Shown here piece by piece: positions 19,424 through 28,050 of a stretch of DNA of 64,000 nt. The translations under genes and the position numbers were made by a program. Within the stretch, counting starts at the first letter, position 1, and every line of letters begins with the position of its first letter. The DNA is from Fabrea salina. Taxonomy: Eukaryota; Ciliophora; Heterotrichea; Heterotrichida; Fabreidae. The DNA lies in NCBI GenBank assembly GCA_022984795.1, contig JALIHJ010000011.1, positions 124,001 through 188,000 on the forward strand, in the 5' to 3' direction. The notes beneath the pieces were generated by a model, which had not been told where the DNA came from, made no database searches, and was given only the letters and a program-made list of their open reading frames with translations.

Positions 19424-20670
19424 ATGGAAACGATAGAAGTTCCTGATAGTGCCAAGCTGCCCGAAGAAGCCTACAGGTACTGGCCTGCTAACGACTACTT
19501 GTATCAAGGCCAGGACAAAAGCATTGTTCGGTACATTTTTTACAAGACGCCTTTCACTCCTTTTGAAACCAATCAAGTTGCACACTTTAAAAGCTTGATT
19601 GAGTTCCCCTTCCAGAGTTCTTTTGTGACGAGGAACTCCTTAGAATCTTAATAGGGTCTAAGTTTGACAAAAAGAAAGCTTTGAAGGCTCTAGAAAATAC
19701 GATTGACTGGAGAGAGGCAAATCTGTGCAACAGTTATGCTACTTTGCACCCTAGGGTGGCACACCTACTGAATCAGGGAAGCATTTACATCCACGGAAGG
19801 GACCATAGATACCGGCCCATACTTTGCATTAACGTAGGCCGAATAAACCTTAACAATTACTCCATAGAAGAATACTGTGACTTAGTTTGCTTCCACTTGG
19901 AGTACATGATTCAAAACATGCTTATGCCGGGACAAGTTGAAAACTGGATAGTGATTACGGACTTGTGCAGTTTAGGAATATCTTCTTTGCCCAAGTCTGA
20001 ACTCAAAAAAATAATTAAAGTGCTTCAAGACAACTTCAGGTGCAGAATGATAGTCAACTACGTGATAAACGCCCCCAGAACGATTTCTTGGATCTGGAAC
20101 TTTGTCAAGGGCTTTCTAGAGCACCACACCGCCAGTAAAATCAAAATCAAAAGAGAAAGCACTGCAAAAGAAATGCTTACGCATATAGCTGCCAACCAGT
20201 TGGAACAGAAGTATGGAGGCTCAGCTCCGGACTTAAATGAGTTCTGGCCTCCTACAGTTCCACCTCCGCCTTTCCACACTCCTGATGAGTCTCCAGAGGA
20301 CTACTTAACTCCAGAACCCCAACCAATGCCCCAAACTTTCGGAAACCAAGACTTAGAAGTAGAGGAGGCCAAAGAAGAACCTAAACTAGAAGACTCCAAT
20401 CAACAAAAAGTTGAAGTGGTTGAACATGAGATTGAGATTCTTCACTCTTCTGAGTCCGACAAGCCAGAACCCTCCACTGCTGATGTAAAGTCTCCTGTTA
20501 ACCTGGAACAAGTCACTCCCTACAGAAGGCATTCTGAGTCCTTTATGGGAAGCACCGCTCAAACTTTAAAGCCTCAAGAAAAGAAATCCCAAAACTCTGA
20601 AAACTCCGAAAAAAAAAAGTCCAGACTCATCTGTAGCTGTGTAAAAACTAAAACATGCCAACTTTTTTAA
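19424..20670 (+). CDS. CRAL-TRIO (Sec14-like) lipid-transfer protein with a frame break
   Basis: The first frame (19424-19651) and the second (open from 19603 to 20670) overlap. Reading the second frame upstream gives CDEELLRILIGSKFDKKKAL, a typical CRAL-TRIO N motif, so both belong to one gene with a -1 change between 19603 and ~19630. The lipid-binding domain follows (PILCINVGRINLNN, WIVITDLCSLGISS). The tail is Pro/Glu-rich and ends in a Cys/Lys-rich stretch. A missing T in the TTTT run at 19621 would explain the break. No 15- or 16-nt intron fits. The stop overlaps the convergent gene's stop. Confidence 0.8.
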
Positions 20671-22727
20671 CTATGCGTTTCACGAAAAGTTTCTAGGTAA
20701 GAATCAAGTTGGTTTATGACCTCGTCAAAGGTAGGTCTTGCACTTGGCTCTCTAGCCCAGCAACTAGTTATCAGACTTTTAAAGGGTTCTTTGCACTCCC
20801 TAGGAATAGGTGGCCTTAGGTCGTTCTTAACTACTTCTTGAGAAACTTTTAGTCCACTCATTTCTCTGTAAGGAGGCTTCCGAGTTGCTAGTTCCCACAA
20901 AACTACTCCAAAGCTGTAAACGTCTGCCTTTTCAGAGTAATCTTCCCCCAAAATTACTTCTGGGGCCATCCACTGGTAAGTTCCGATTTTGTTGGTCATG
21001 GTGTCTGCTTTGAACCGAGTCCACCCAAAGTCTGCAATCTTCGCGTTCATAGCGTCGTCCAAAAGAATGTTCAGGGACTTCAAGTCTCTGTGGAGAACAG
21101 GAGTGGGAAACTTATGAAGGTAGTTCACACCTCTAGCTGTGTCAAGTGCTATTTTGCACCGAATGTACCAAGGCAAAGGAATGCTTTGATTCCTTAAAAC
21201 GTCCCACAAAGACCCGTGCCCGCAGTACTCAAGAACCAAACACAGGTTAGGTTGCTTTGTGCAAGCTCCCATAAACAGCACTATGTTGGGGTGCCTTACT
21301 GATATCATTGCTTGGCATTCTTTTATGAATTCTTCATACCTGTCTTTGTTTCTGTCTAACCGCATTCTTTTAACAGCTACTTGGGTTCCTCTCCACTTTC
21401 CCAGAAAAACTGTTCCGTAGCCTCCTCTTCCTATAGGTTCAGAAAGTATTTCTAGTTCTTCAAAGTTTATTTCAAAGCAAGGAGACATTTTAGGTGTTTT
21501 AACAAGTCTTACTGGGTCCCTTTCTAGGTACATGTTGGAGTTCTTTCTGGAGAGTTCGTTTTCCCTCAGTTTGAGTTTAAGTTCCTCCACTTCTTTTTTC
21601 AGCATTTCTACTTGGTTAGCTAGTGCTTTGTTGCCACTAAACACTTCAGAAGGTTTGTGTTCTGAAATGATTAAACTGTGGTAGCTACCACATGATACTT
21701 TTACTGGAATTGCAGTTTCGTAAGCTTTAAGCACAGAAAAACCACTCTCTTGGGAACCCCAAAAGTACACTTGGTAGTTGTCGCTGATGCATACAATGTG
21801 TTTCATTCCACAACTCAAGTAAATAACTGAACTAGGAGTAGTGACCTTTTTGGGTTCAAAGGGAGAGTTTACTAGGCCTTCTCCCAGAACCCAGACCTGG
21901 CCTTTAAGCACCATGGCAATAAAGTTTTCTCCTGAACCCACTTCTTCTACGTGCCCACTTCTCGGAGAGTGCGACCTTGCAGGAGAGGGAGTTTGAGCTT
22001 CAAAAACTAACTGGTAGGGGTGCTCATAAGAGTGCCCTAAACTCCCCCAAACATACAAGTTCCCCTGTATTACAGCTGCTGAGTGTTTCAAGCCTGCACT
22101 TAACTTGTCAACTTTGCCCATTCCTTTAAGCTGTTGTACTTCTTGGAAACTAAGTAAGTCCTCTTGAGATCCGTTACCTAGTGCGTAAAACGTTCCTTGT
22201 CCACAAGAAAACACTCTGTTTCTGTCAGTCAGCACTAAGGTGTGGAGTCCTCCGCCAGCACCCAAAATGACTCTTTCGTTTCTTTCCAGAACTTTAGAAA
22301 TTCCTCTAGAAACTGTTTCTACTAGTGTGGGGGAGTCTCTGGGTTCTTTGTCTTCTAAACCTAACTGGCCTTTTAAGTTCAGTCCCCAAGAATAAACTTC
22401 TCCTTCAACTGAGATTGCAAAAGTATGCTCAGAACCGCAAAAAACAGACTCAATTTGTTTGTGTCTTAAACTAGAAACAAAACTAGGTGCATATACAGGT
22501 TCTAAGTGTCCAAGACCCAGTTGTCCGAAAGTGTTGCGTCCCAAACTGAACAGCGACAAGTTTTCAGTAAGAATAACTGAGTGTCCTTCTCCTGCAGAAA
22601 CTGCAAAAACAGGTTCTTTCAAGTTTATAAGTACTGGCTTTTCGGAGTAAGTTGTATCCTCTATTCCAAGTTGTCCGTATTTGCAACTCCCAAACCCAGT
22701 ACAAATAAAGCTTTCTTTAGATTGCAT
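20667..22727 (-). CDS. RCC1-repeat / TKL-type protein kinase fusion
   Basis: Residues ~1-360 hold about seven RCC1 repeats (GFGSCKYGQLG, LGRNTFGQLGLGHLE, SWGLNLKGQLGLED and more). A short coiled coil (~365-400) links to a kinase at ~430-680. The kinase has GRGGYGTVF, Lys in VAVKRM, HRDLKSLNILL, DFGW, GTYQWMAPEV and WELATRKPP, as in TKL/CTR1-like kinases. All catalytic residues are present. RCC1-TKL fusions are known mainly from protists and plants. The stop codon shares TTAA with the convergent CRAL-TRIO gene, and its ATG lies inside the end of the upstream TRF4-like gene. Confidence 0.9.
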   Translation of the reverse strand: MQSKESFICTGFGSCKYGQLGIEDTTYSEKPVLINLKEPVFAVSAGEGHSVILTENLSLFSLGRNTFGQLGLGHLEPVYAPSFVSSLRHKQIESVFCGSEHTFAISVEGEVYSWGLNLKGQLGLEDKEPRDSPTLVETVSRGISKVLERNERVILGAGGGLHTLVLTDRNRVFSCGQGTFYALGNGSQEDLLSFQEVQQLKGMGKVDKLSAGLKHSAAVIQGNLYVWGSLGHSYEHPYQLVFEAQTPSPARSHSPRSGHVEEVGSGENFIAMVLKGQVWVLGEGLVNSPFEPKKVTTPSSVIYLSCGMKHIVCISDNYQVYFWGSQESGFSVLKAYETAIPVKVSCGSYHSLIISEHKPSEVFSGNKALANQVEMLKKEVEELKLKLRENELSRKNSNMYLERDPVRLVKTPKMSPCFEINFEELEILSEPIGRGGYGTVFLGKWRGTQVAVKRMRLDRNKDRYEEFIKECQAMISVRHPNIVLFMGACTKQPNLCLVLEYCGHGSLWDVLRNQSIPLPWYIRCKIALDTARGVNYLHKFPTPVLHRDLKSLNILLDDAMNAKIADFGWTRFKADTMTNKIGTYQWMAPEVILGEDYSEKADVYSFGVVLWELATRKPPYREMSGLKVSQEVVKNDLRPPIPRECKEPFKSLITSCWAREPSARPTFDEVINQLDSYLETFRETHS

Positions 22728-23632
22728 TTAATATTAAAGACAGTCCACACCGACTAGAAGAAATCTTGTAAAGTGCCTTTCTGAAAGCCTTCCGCACCTT
22801 GTCCATAGCAAAACTAGACCTTCCTAGGTCTTCAAAGGGATCCAGTGGACACTCAACTGTGATGTAGGTGGGCCCTTCGCAGCCCCACTTCCTTAGGTAA
22901 CAGCCCCCTTCCAGGATGCTTATACTAAACTTGCTGTAGTTAAACTTTACTCCGTATAAATGCAAAAAGTGCAGAAAGTAGTGAGCTAAGTTGTACTTAG
23001 TTTGATTTTCAGGGTTGGAGTAAAAGGGATGATGCTGCAGAGAACTCACAACCATGCAAAACAACAAAAAACTGCCAATTCCTCCGTTGTAGGTTTCGCC
23101 TAAGCCCTTTTGCTTTAAAAAATGCTTCAGTGCAAACACGAGGTACTTCACCTCTGGGTACCTTTCTAAGTAGTCTCTTACGAGCTTAACTCCTTCAATG
23201 ACCTTTAGTGCAGTTAAAGCTGATGTCTACTGGAGTTTTAGTAACCTTGTGGATTATCTTTATGATGGGAACCCTTGCAGAGGTTATTCTTTGTATTTCT
23301 TCTGCAATTCCACTCTCAGTTATTTCTGCAGCTAGTTTAACTACGCAGTTTTCAGAACTTTCGTTTGTTTTAGTAAACACTAAAATATCCAAGTCACTGC
23401 CAGGAAGCCACAAACCTGTTTGGGAGGACCCGTAAAAACAAACCTTGCAGTCGCTCCAAACCTTTTTAGACAACCCTTCAATCGTTTTTAAAATGCAGTT
23501 GTGTTCTCTTATGTTTTGAGGCTTCATTTTGCTATACTCGTAAAAGTCTATAATTTCTTCGTGCAGCCTAACAAAGGGGTCGGGGGTATTAAAGGTGCTT
23601 AAACTCATCCAATCAGGACACTCAGTATTCAT
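22717..23632 (-). CDS. TRF4/PAPD5-type noncanonical poly(A) polymerase with a frame break
   Basis: The first part (to 23195) has LHEEIIDFYEYSK, the GSSQTGLWLPGSDLDILVF nucleotidyltransferase motif with its Asp pair, and the third Asp in VDISFN. Just after FNCTK the frame shifts by +1 (bases 23195-23206). The next frame continues VIEGVKLVRDYLERYPEVKY and LKHFLKQKGLGETYNGGIGS, as in TRF4 enzymes. One extra base in AAAGG would explain it. The family adds A tails to RNAs for nuclear surveillance. The ATG directly abuts the thiolase-like stop (TAAATG), but Met9 is an alternative start. Confidence 0.8.
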
Positions 23633-24757
23633 TTAATTATAAGTAGAAATAGCAACAGCTATAGCCCCTAAAATATGTGGAGATACCGCAACCCCCTTTA
23701 AAAGTCCCCTTTGTTTTAATGAACGCGCAAGAGTTAAAGCCTGTCTAGCTCCTGTAGTGTGAATAGGGTCTCCCAAAGCCACAGTTCCTGAGTTAACGTT
23801 TATCTTGCTCAAAGGAATTCCTAGTTCTTTCGAAAAGGCCAGAGAGTTTGTACTGAAGTAGTCGTTGATGTCAAACAAGTCCACTTCAGACACGCTCCAC
23901 CCTACTTTCTTCATAAGCTTCAAAGTTGCTTTAGAAGAAGCTTTAGGAAACTCAAAGTGTGAACAGCCCACTTCAGAAAAGCCCACAACTTCAGCTAAAG
24001 GTTCAATGCCTATTTTTTGAGCAAAACTCAAAGAACACACTGCTAAAACACAAGCTCCGTCTCCAGGCAGGCCTGAGTTAATAGCAGTAACTGTTCCTCC
24101 TTTGTAGTACAAGGGAGCTGGGTTGACAGAGGACTGTGTTACTTTTCCTACTTCTTCATCGTTTTCTAGTTCGTTTATACCTCCTATTTCGTCTTTGAAA
24201 AAGTCCATGTGAAAAGCAACGTCCCTGAACTTGTAGCTGTCGTAAGCGTATTCGTCTTGCTCGCTCCTGCTTATGCTTAGTTCAGCATTGGTTTTTTCTA
24301 CTAGAAAACCTTCGTGTTTGTCTTCGTAAGAACATGTATCACTTACTAAGGAGTCTTCCAACTTTTGGTTTCCCATTGCGCCTTTCCTGCCTTTAAGCAA
24401 ATAAGGAGCCATGCTTGAGTTCTGCATTCCTCCACATATTCCAGCCTCGCTTCCTAAGTTAATGTGTTGTGTGCAAATTGCCAAAGCCTTGAGTCCAGAA
24501 GAATGCCCTAAATCTACACTGAAAACAGGCAAAGAAGCAGACACTCCTCCAGCTAGCAAGGCTTGTTTCCCTGGACTCATTCCTAGTCCCCCTGCACTGC
24601 ATCCAAAAACACTTACTTCGGCCTTTTCAAGAAGGGCTCCAGGGAGCTTTGAGATGCAGTGTGAAAGCAGCAGTGGAGCTGGTATCCGCTGAAGAGACCC
24701 CATGAAACAACCTATGGGTGTTCGTTTTCCAGTTAATATTACAGTTCTAGTTTTCAT
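23633..24757 (-). CDS. Thiolase-fold protein lacking catalytic residues
   Basis: The 374-residue protein aligns along its length with acetoacetyl-CoA thiolase (TGKRTPIGCFMGSL, ISRSEQDEYAYDSY, GGTVTAINSGLPGDGACVL). Every active-site motif is changed. The nucleophile Cys of VCASG is His85 in GHSSG. GHP is GDP (Asp330). NEAF is NDYF. The CxGGG loop is SPHILGA. It should not condense or cleave acyl-CoA. It may be a CoA or protein binding paralogue. The frame is intact and long, so it is under selection rather than freshly dead. The next gene's ATG follows the stop directly. Confidence 0.88.
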   Translation of the reverse strand: MKTRTVILTGKRTPIGCFMGSLQRIPAPLLLSHCISKLPGALLEKAEVSVFGCSAGGLGMSPGKQALLAGGVSASLPVFSVDLGHSSGLKALAICTQHINLGSEAGICGGMQNSSMAPYLLKGRKGAMGNQKLEDSLVSDTCSYEDKHEGFLVEKTNAELSISRSEQDEYAYDSYKFRDVAFHMDFFKDEIGGINELENDEEVGKVTQSSVNPAPLYYKGGTVTAINSGLPGDGACVLAVCSLSFAQKIGIEPLAEVVGFSEVGCSHFEFPKASSKATLKLMKKVGWSVSEVDLFDINDYFSTNSLAFSKELGIPLSKINVNSGTVALGDPIHTTGARQALTLARSLKQRGLLKGVAVSPHILGAIAVAISTYN

Positions 24758-24759
24758 AA

Positions 24760-25659
24760 TTAAGTTAAACTCAGCCTTGGACTTATTGGATTCTCACCTT
24801 TAAAAACTTGCAAATGAGCACAGTCTGGAGGCAGATCCCTGAAAACCTGTTCTTTCAAAGTATACTTTGGAATCTTTTTCCTTTCCATTACTTCACCGTT
24901 GGCGTTGAAGCACAACAACTCAGAATCTTCTTCTAGCATACTCAAAAACTTAACTTTAACTTGGAAAGAGTTCAGTTTTGCTGGACTGTGAACTATGCAC
25001 TTTCCAACATAGTATCTTTTACTCACTGGTCTAGACAAGTACAAAAGTTCAAATTCCAGCACTCCATATTCTCTTAGTAAATCATAAGGGCAGTCTATTT
25101 TTTTGGTGCCTCCTTTATAAGGAAGTACTTTTGTGATTTCTTTTAAAATACTTCCAGACTTAACTTCGCGTAAAAAGACTTTTCGCAAACTCCAACCGGT
25201 TTTGTTTCTATAGTTAATCAGGAAGTTTTCTTTGTTACTCGTTTGTTCCACAGAAAGACTAAGGGTTCCCTCAAACACCCAAAAGCTCCTCAAAGGAACA
25301 TTTTCAAGTTCTAGATTATTCGAGGTAGCTCTCATGGGAACCTTTTCAATGGTTTGTTCCAAAGACCCCAGCATCCGTGTGCAGGTATTCACCAGAGGAG
25401 TTAAGTCAATCGGCTCTTGGGAGTCTTTTGGAGCATTAATTGCTTCAGTTATTTGGTCTTTTGCCTGGGACTTTAAATGCTGGGACTCTGTTTCTTTTTT
25501 GTGTAGAGCCCTTAAACTTGCGCCAAGAACCTTTAAAGAGAGCTGTAGAGTTTCTAAATTACTGACTCTCCTAGAGGATGACCAACTGCTTCTGATTTCT
25601 ATGGACTCAGTGACGTCGAGACCCGATAAACTAAAATTCCTGGATTCACCACTCATCAT
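24760..25659 (-). CDS. Unknown 299-residue protein
   Basis: Residues 1-25 are Ser-rich. Residues ~30-100 are helical. Residues ~120-290 have a strand pattern with several Tyr/Phe-rich segments (FWVFEGTLSLSVEQ, LEFELLYLSRPVSKRYYVG), which could be a beta-sandwich. No signal peptide or membrane span is seen. I do not recognise it. The stop is 2 nt from the thiolase-like ATG on the same strand. The gene is divergent from AP-4 beta, 54 bp away. Confidence 0.68.
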   Translation of the reverse strand: MMSGESRNFSLSGLDVTESIEIRSSWSSSRRVSNLETLQLSLKVLGASLRALHKKETESQHLKSQAKDQITEAINAPKDSQEPIDLTPLVNTCTRMLGSLEQTIEKVPMRATSNNLELENVPLRSFWVFEGTLSLSVEQTSNKENFLINYRNKTGWSLRKVFLREVKSGSILKEITKVLPYKGGTKKIDCPYDLLREYGVLEFELLYLSRPVSKRYYVGKCIVHSPAKLNSFQVKVKFLSMLEEDSELLCFNANGEVMERKKIPKYTLKEQVFRDLPPDCAHLQVFKGENPISPRLSLT

Positions 25660-25713
25660 TATTTATATAGATTAACTTGGAATTCTGAAGCCGGACAGAA
25701 AAACATAATAAAA

Positions 25714-28005
25714 ATGGCCCAAGTGCAAACACCTGCCCAGCACTTACCTCCTCCTAACTTCTTTGTGAGCAACAAGAAAGGCGAAGTGAACGAGTTGCGT
25801 CAAATGCTTAAGAACATCATGAGTGAAAGAGACGACAACAAAAGACGCGAAGTGATTAAAAAAGTCATAGCTTACATGACACTAGGAGTTGATGTGTCTA
25901 GTCTCTTCACAGACATGGTCCTGATCAGCTCCACTACGGACATTGTTCAAAAGAAGATGATTTACCTCTACTTGATTAACTACGCAGAAACTAACCAGGA
26001 ACAAGCACTCATGGCTATCAATACCTTTTTCAAGGACTGCAAAAGAGACAACTCAGACCCCAAAATCAGAGGCCTGGCTTTGAGGAACTTGTGCTCTTTC
26101 CGCTTTGAAGGAGCAGTGGAGTACATCCAGCCAGCTATCGAGGAGGGACTCAATGACCCAGATCCCTACGTAAGACGCACTGCTATCATTGGAGTTGTTA
26201 AGCTTTACCGTTTTGCTAAAGAAGTTGTTCTGGAAAGTTCTTTCATAGACACCCTCTACGACTTGATTCGTGACCCAGACTCAGTAGTTTCCTCAAACGC
26301 CATAATAGCCCTGAACGAGGTTTTAGAGGACGAAGGAGGCATTGCTATCAACAGGAAAATGGTGATTTTCCTCCTGAACAGAATAAGTCACTACACTGAG
26401 TTTGGACAAAGCATTATTTTCGACTTGGTGGCCCGGTACCAGCCACCAGACGAAGAAGAAAAGTTCGATGTTATGAGCTTGATTGAAGAAAGACTTAAAA
26501 ACTCCTCAAGTTCTATAGTACTGGGTTGTGTTAAAGTTATGCTTAACTACACTAGAGACGACCCCCAACTTACCAGGCAAGTTTATACAAGAGTAGCTCC
26601 TCCTCTTATTACGCTTTTCACAAGCGGAGAAGTAACTGGGGCCTACGAACTTAGTTACAGCGTGCTTGCCCACATCCACCTCATCATCAGTTGTGGAGGA
26701 GCTGAAGTGTTTGAGAACGAGTACAAAAACTTTTACTGCAAGTACGACGAACCTACATACATCAGGTTCTTGAAAATTGAAATCCTTACAATGATAGCTT
26801 CAGACAACAACATTACAGAAATCATTAACGAGTTATCGGCTTATGTGACTGACTTAAACATTGAGATTTCCAAAAAGTCCATTCAGGGCTTGGGCACCAT
26901 AGCTCTGAGACTTCACTCAGTAAGTGCGTCAATAGTGCAGCAACTTTTGTCTTTCTTAGACTTTAACATAGACTACGTGATTACTGAAACTTTGGTAACG
27001 ATGAAAGACATTATGAGGAAGTACAGAGGACTCAGCACAGACATCATGAGTACAATTGAGGGTTCTTTAGACATAGTGAACGCAGAAGAAGGAAAAGCTG
27101 CTATAATTTGGATGATTGGCGAGTTTGGGGAATCAATTGACGATGCTCCTTACATAATAGAGTCCATCTTGGACGGGTTCAACCCTTCAGAAAACTTGCA
27201 AGTAGCACATGCTTTACTGACAGCTTGTGTGAAACTCTTTTTAAAAAGAGCACCAGAAATGCACCACACACTTGCAAACATTTTCAAATTGGTATTTAGT
27301 GAGTGCGAGGATGCAGACTTGCAGGACAGAGCTGGGTTCTACTACAAATTGCTAAGAACCAATCCTCAAGAAGCTGACCAAATAGTTAACACTGAAAAGC
27401 ACCCAATAGTTAACTTTTACGAAGACGACAAAGGGCACTACTCTGAAATACTTAGCCAGGAATTCAACCAGCTTTCAGTGATCTACCGAAAACTTTCTAA
27501 AAAGTTTTTAAAAGGCCAAAAAAACTTGTTGTCAGAACAGCCTGAAGGCCCTGGCATGGACCTTACTCAAAACAAACAAGAAGCTACAGCTGAAACAGAC
27601 CTGCTTTCTTTAGAACTACAAGAAGAACCTCAGGAGCCAGAACAACCCCAGTTCATGCTGAAGTCTAACCCTGAAATGAACCCAGAAGAGTTTCAGGAAC
27701 TCTGGATGAACTTGGACGAAGAAATGAGTTTAAGCAGGAAACTTGCAATGCCTGTTGAAGTGGAGCAGGTAGAGCAGATGTTTTCAGAGTACCACATTGC
27801 TTGCATTGCTTCAGGGGGTCAGGACGGAGAAATGAAGTTTTACTTCTATGCTCGAGACGAAAGGAACTCTGCTTATCTAGTAGAACTTAACGTTAGTCTC
27901 AACAACTACGAACTTGAGTTTATATTGAAAGTCCAAGATCAGACTTACTCAAAAGACTTCATGGTTATTCTTAGCAAAGCACTGGGACCACTTATACAAG
28001 CATAG
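25714..28005 (+). CDS. AP4B1: AP-4 complex subunit beta
   Basis: This 763-residue adaptin has the beta-type HEAT trunk (residues ~25-560): DIVQKKMIYLYLINYA, GLALRNLCSFR, DPYVRRTAIIGVVKL. Length and details such as INRKMVIFLLNRIS and VARYQPPDEEEKFDVMSLIEE fit AP-4 beta better than AP-1/2 beta (over 900 residues). A short linker and a small C-terminal appendage (~640-763, with EFQELWMNLDEEM) replace the long hinge and ear. AP-4 sorts cargo at the trans-Golgi without clathrin. The hinge holds no clathrin box. It ends in TAG, which acts as a real stop here. Confidence 0.88.
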   Translation: MAQVQTPAQHLPPPNFFVSNKKGEVNELRQMLKNIMSERDDNKRREVIKKVIAYMTLGVDVSSLFTDMVLISSTTDIVQKKMIYLYLINYAETNQEQALMAINTFFKDCKRDNSDPKIRGLALRNLCSFRFEGAVEYIQPAIEEGLNDPDPYVRRTAIIGVVKLYRFAKEVVLESSFIDTLYDLIRDPDSVVSSNAIIALNEVLEDEGGIAINRKMVIFLLNRISHYTEFGQSIIFDLVARYQPPDEEEKFDVMSLIEERLKNSSSSIVLGCVKVMLNYTRDDPQLTRQVYTRVAPPLITLFTSGEVTGAYELSYSVLAHIHLIISCGGAEVFENEYKNFYCKYDEPTYIRFLKIEILTMIASDNNITEIINELSAYVTDLNIEISKKSIQGLGTIALRLHSVSASIVQQLLSFLDFNIDYVITETLVTMKDIMRKYRGLSTDIMSTIEGSLDIVNAEEGKAAIIWMIGEFGESIDDAPYIIESILDGFNPSENLQVAHALLTACVKLFLKRAPEMHHTLANIFKLVFSECEDADLQDRAGFYYKLLRTNPQEADQIVNTEKHPIVNFYEDDKGHYSEILSQEFNQLSVIYRKLSKKFLKGQKNLLSEQPEGPGMDLTQNKQEATAETDLLSLELQEEPQEPEQPQFMLKSNPEMNPEEFQELWMNLDEEMSLSRKLAMPVEVEQVEQMFSEYHIACIASGGQDGEMKFYFYARDERNSAYLVELNVSLNNYELEFILKVQDQTYSKDFMVILSKALGPLIQA

Positions 28006-28050
28006 TAATATTTTAATCATAAATAGTTTCTAGCCGTTCGCAATTCAAAT

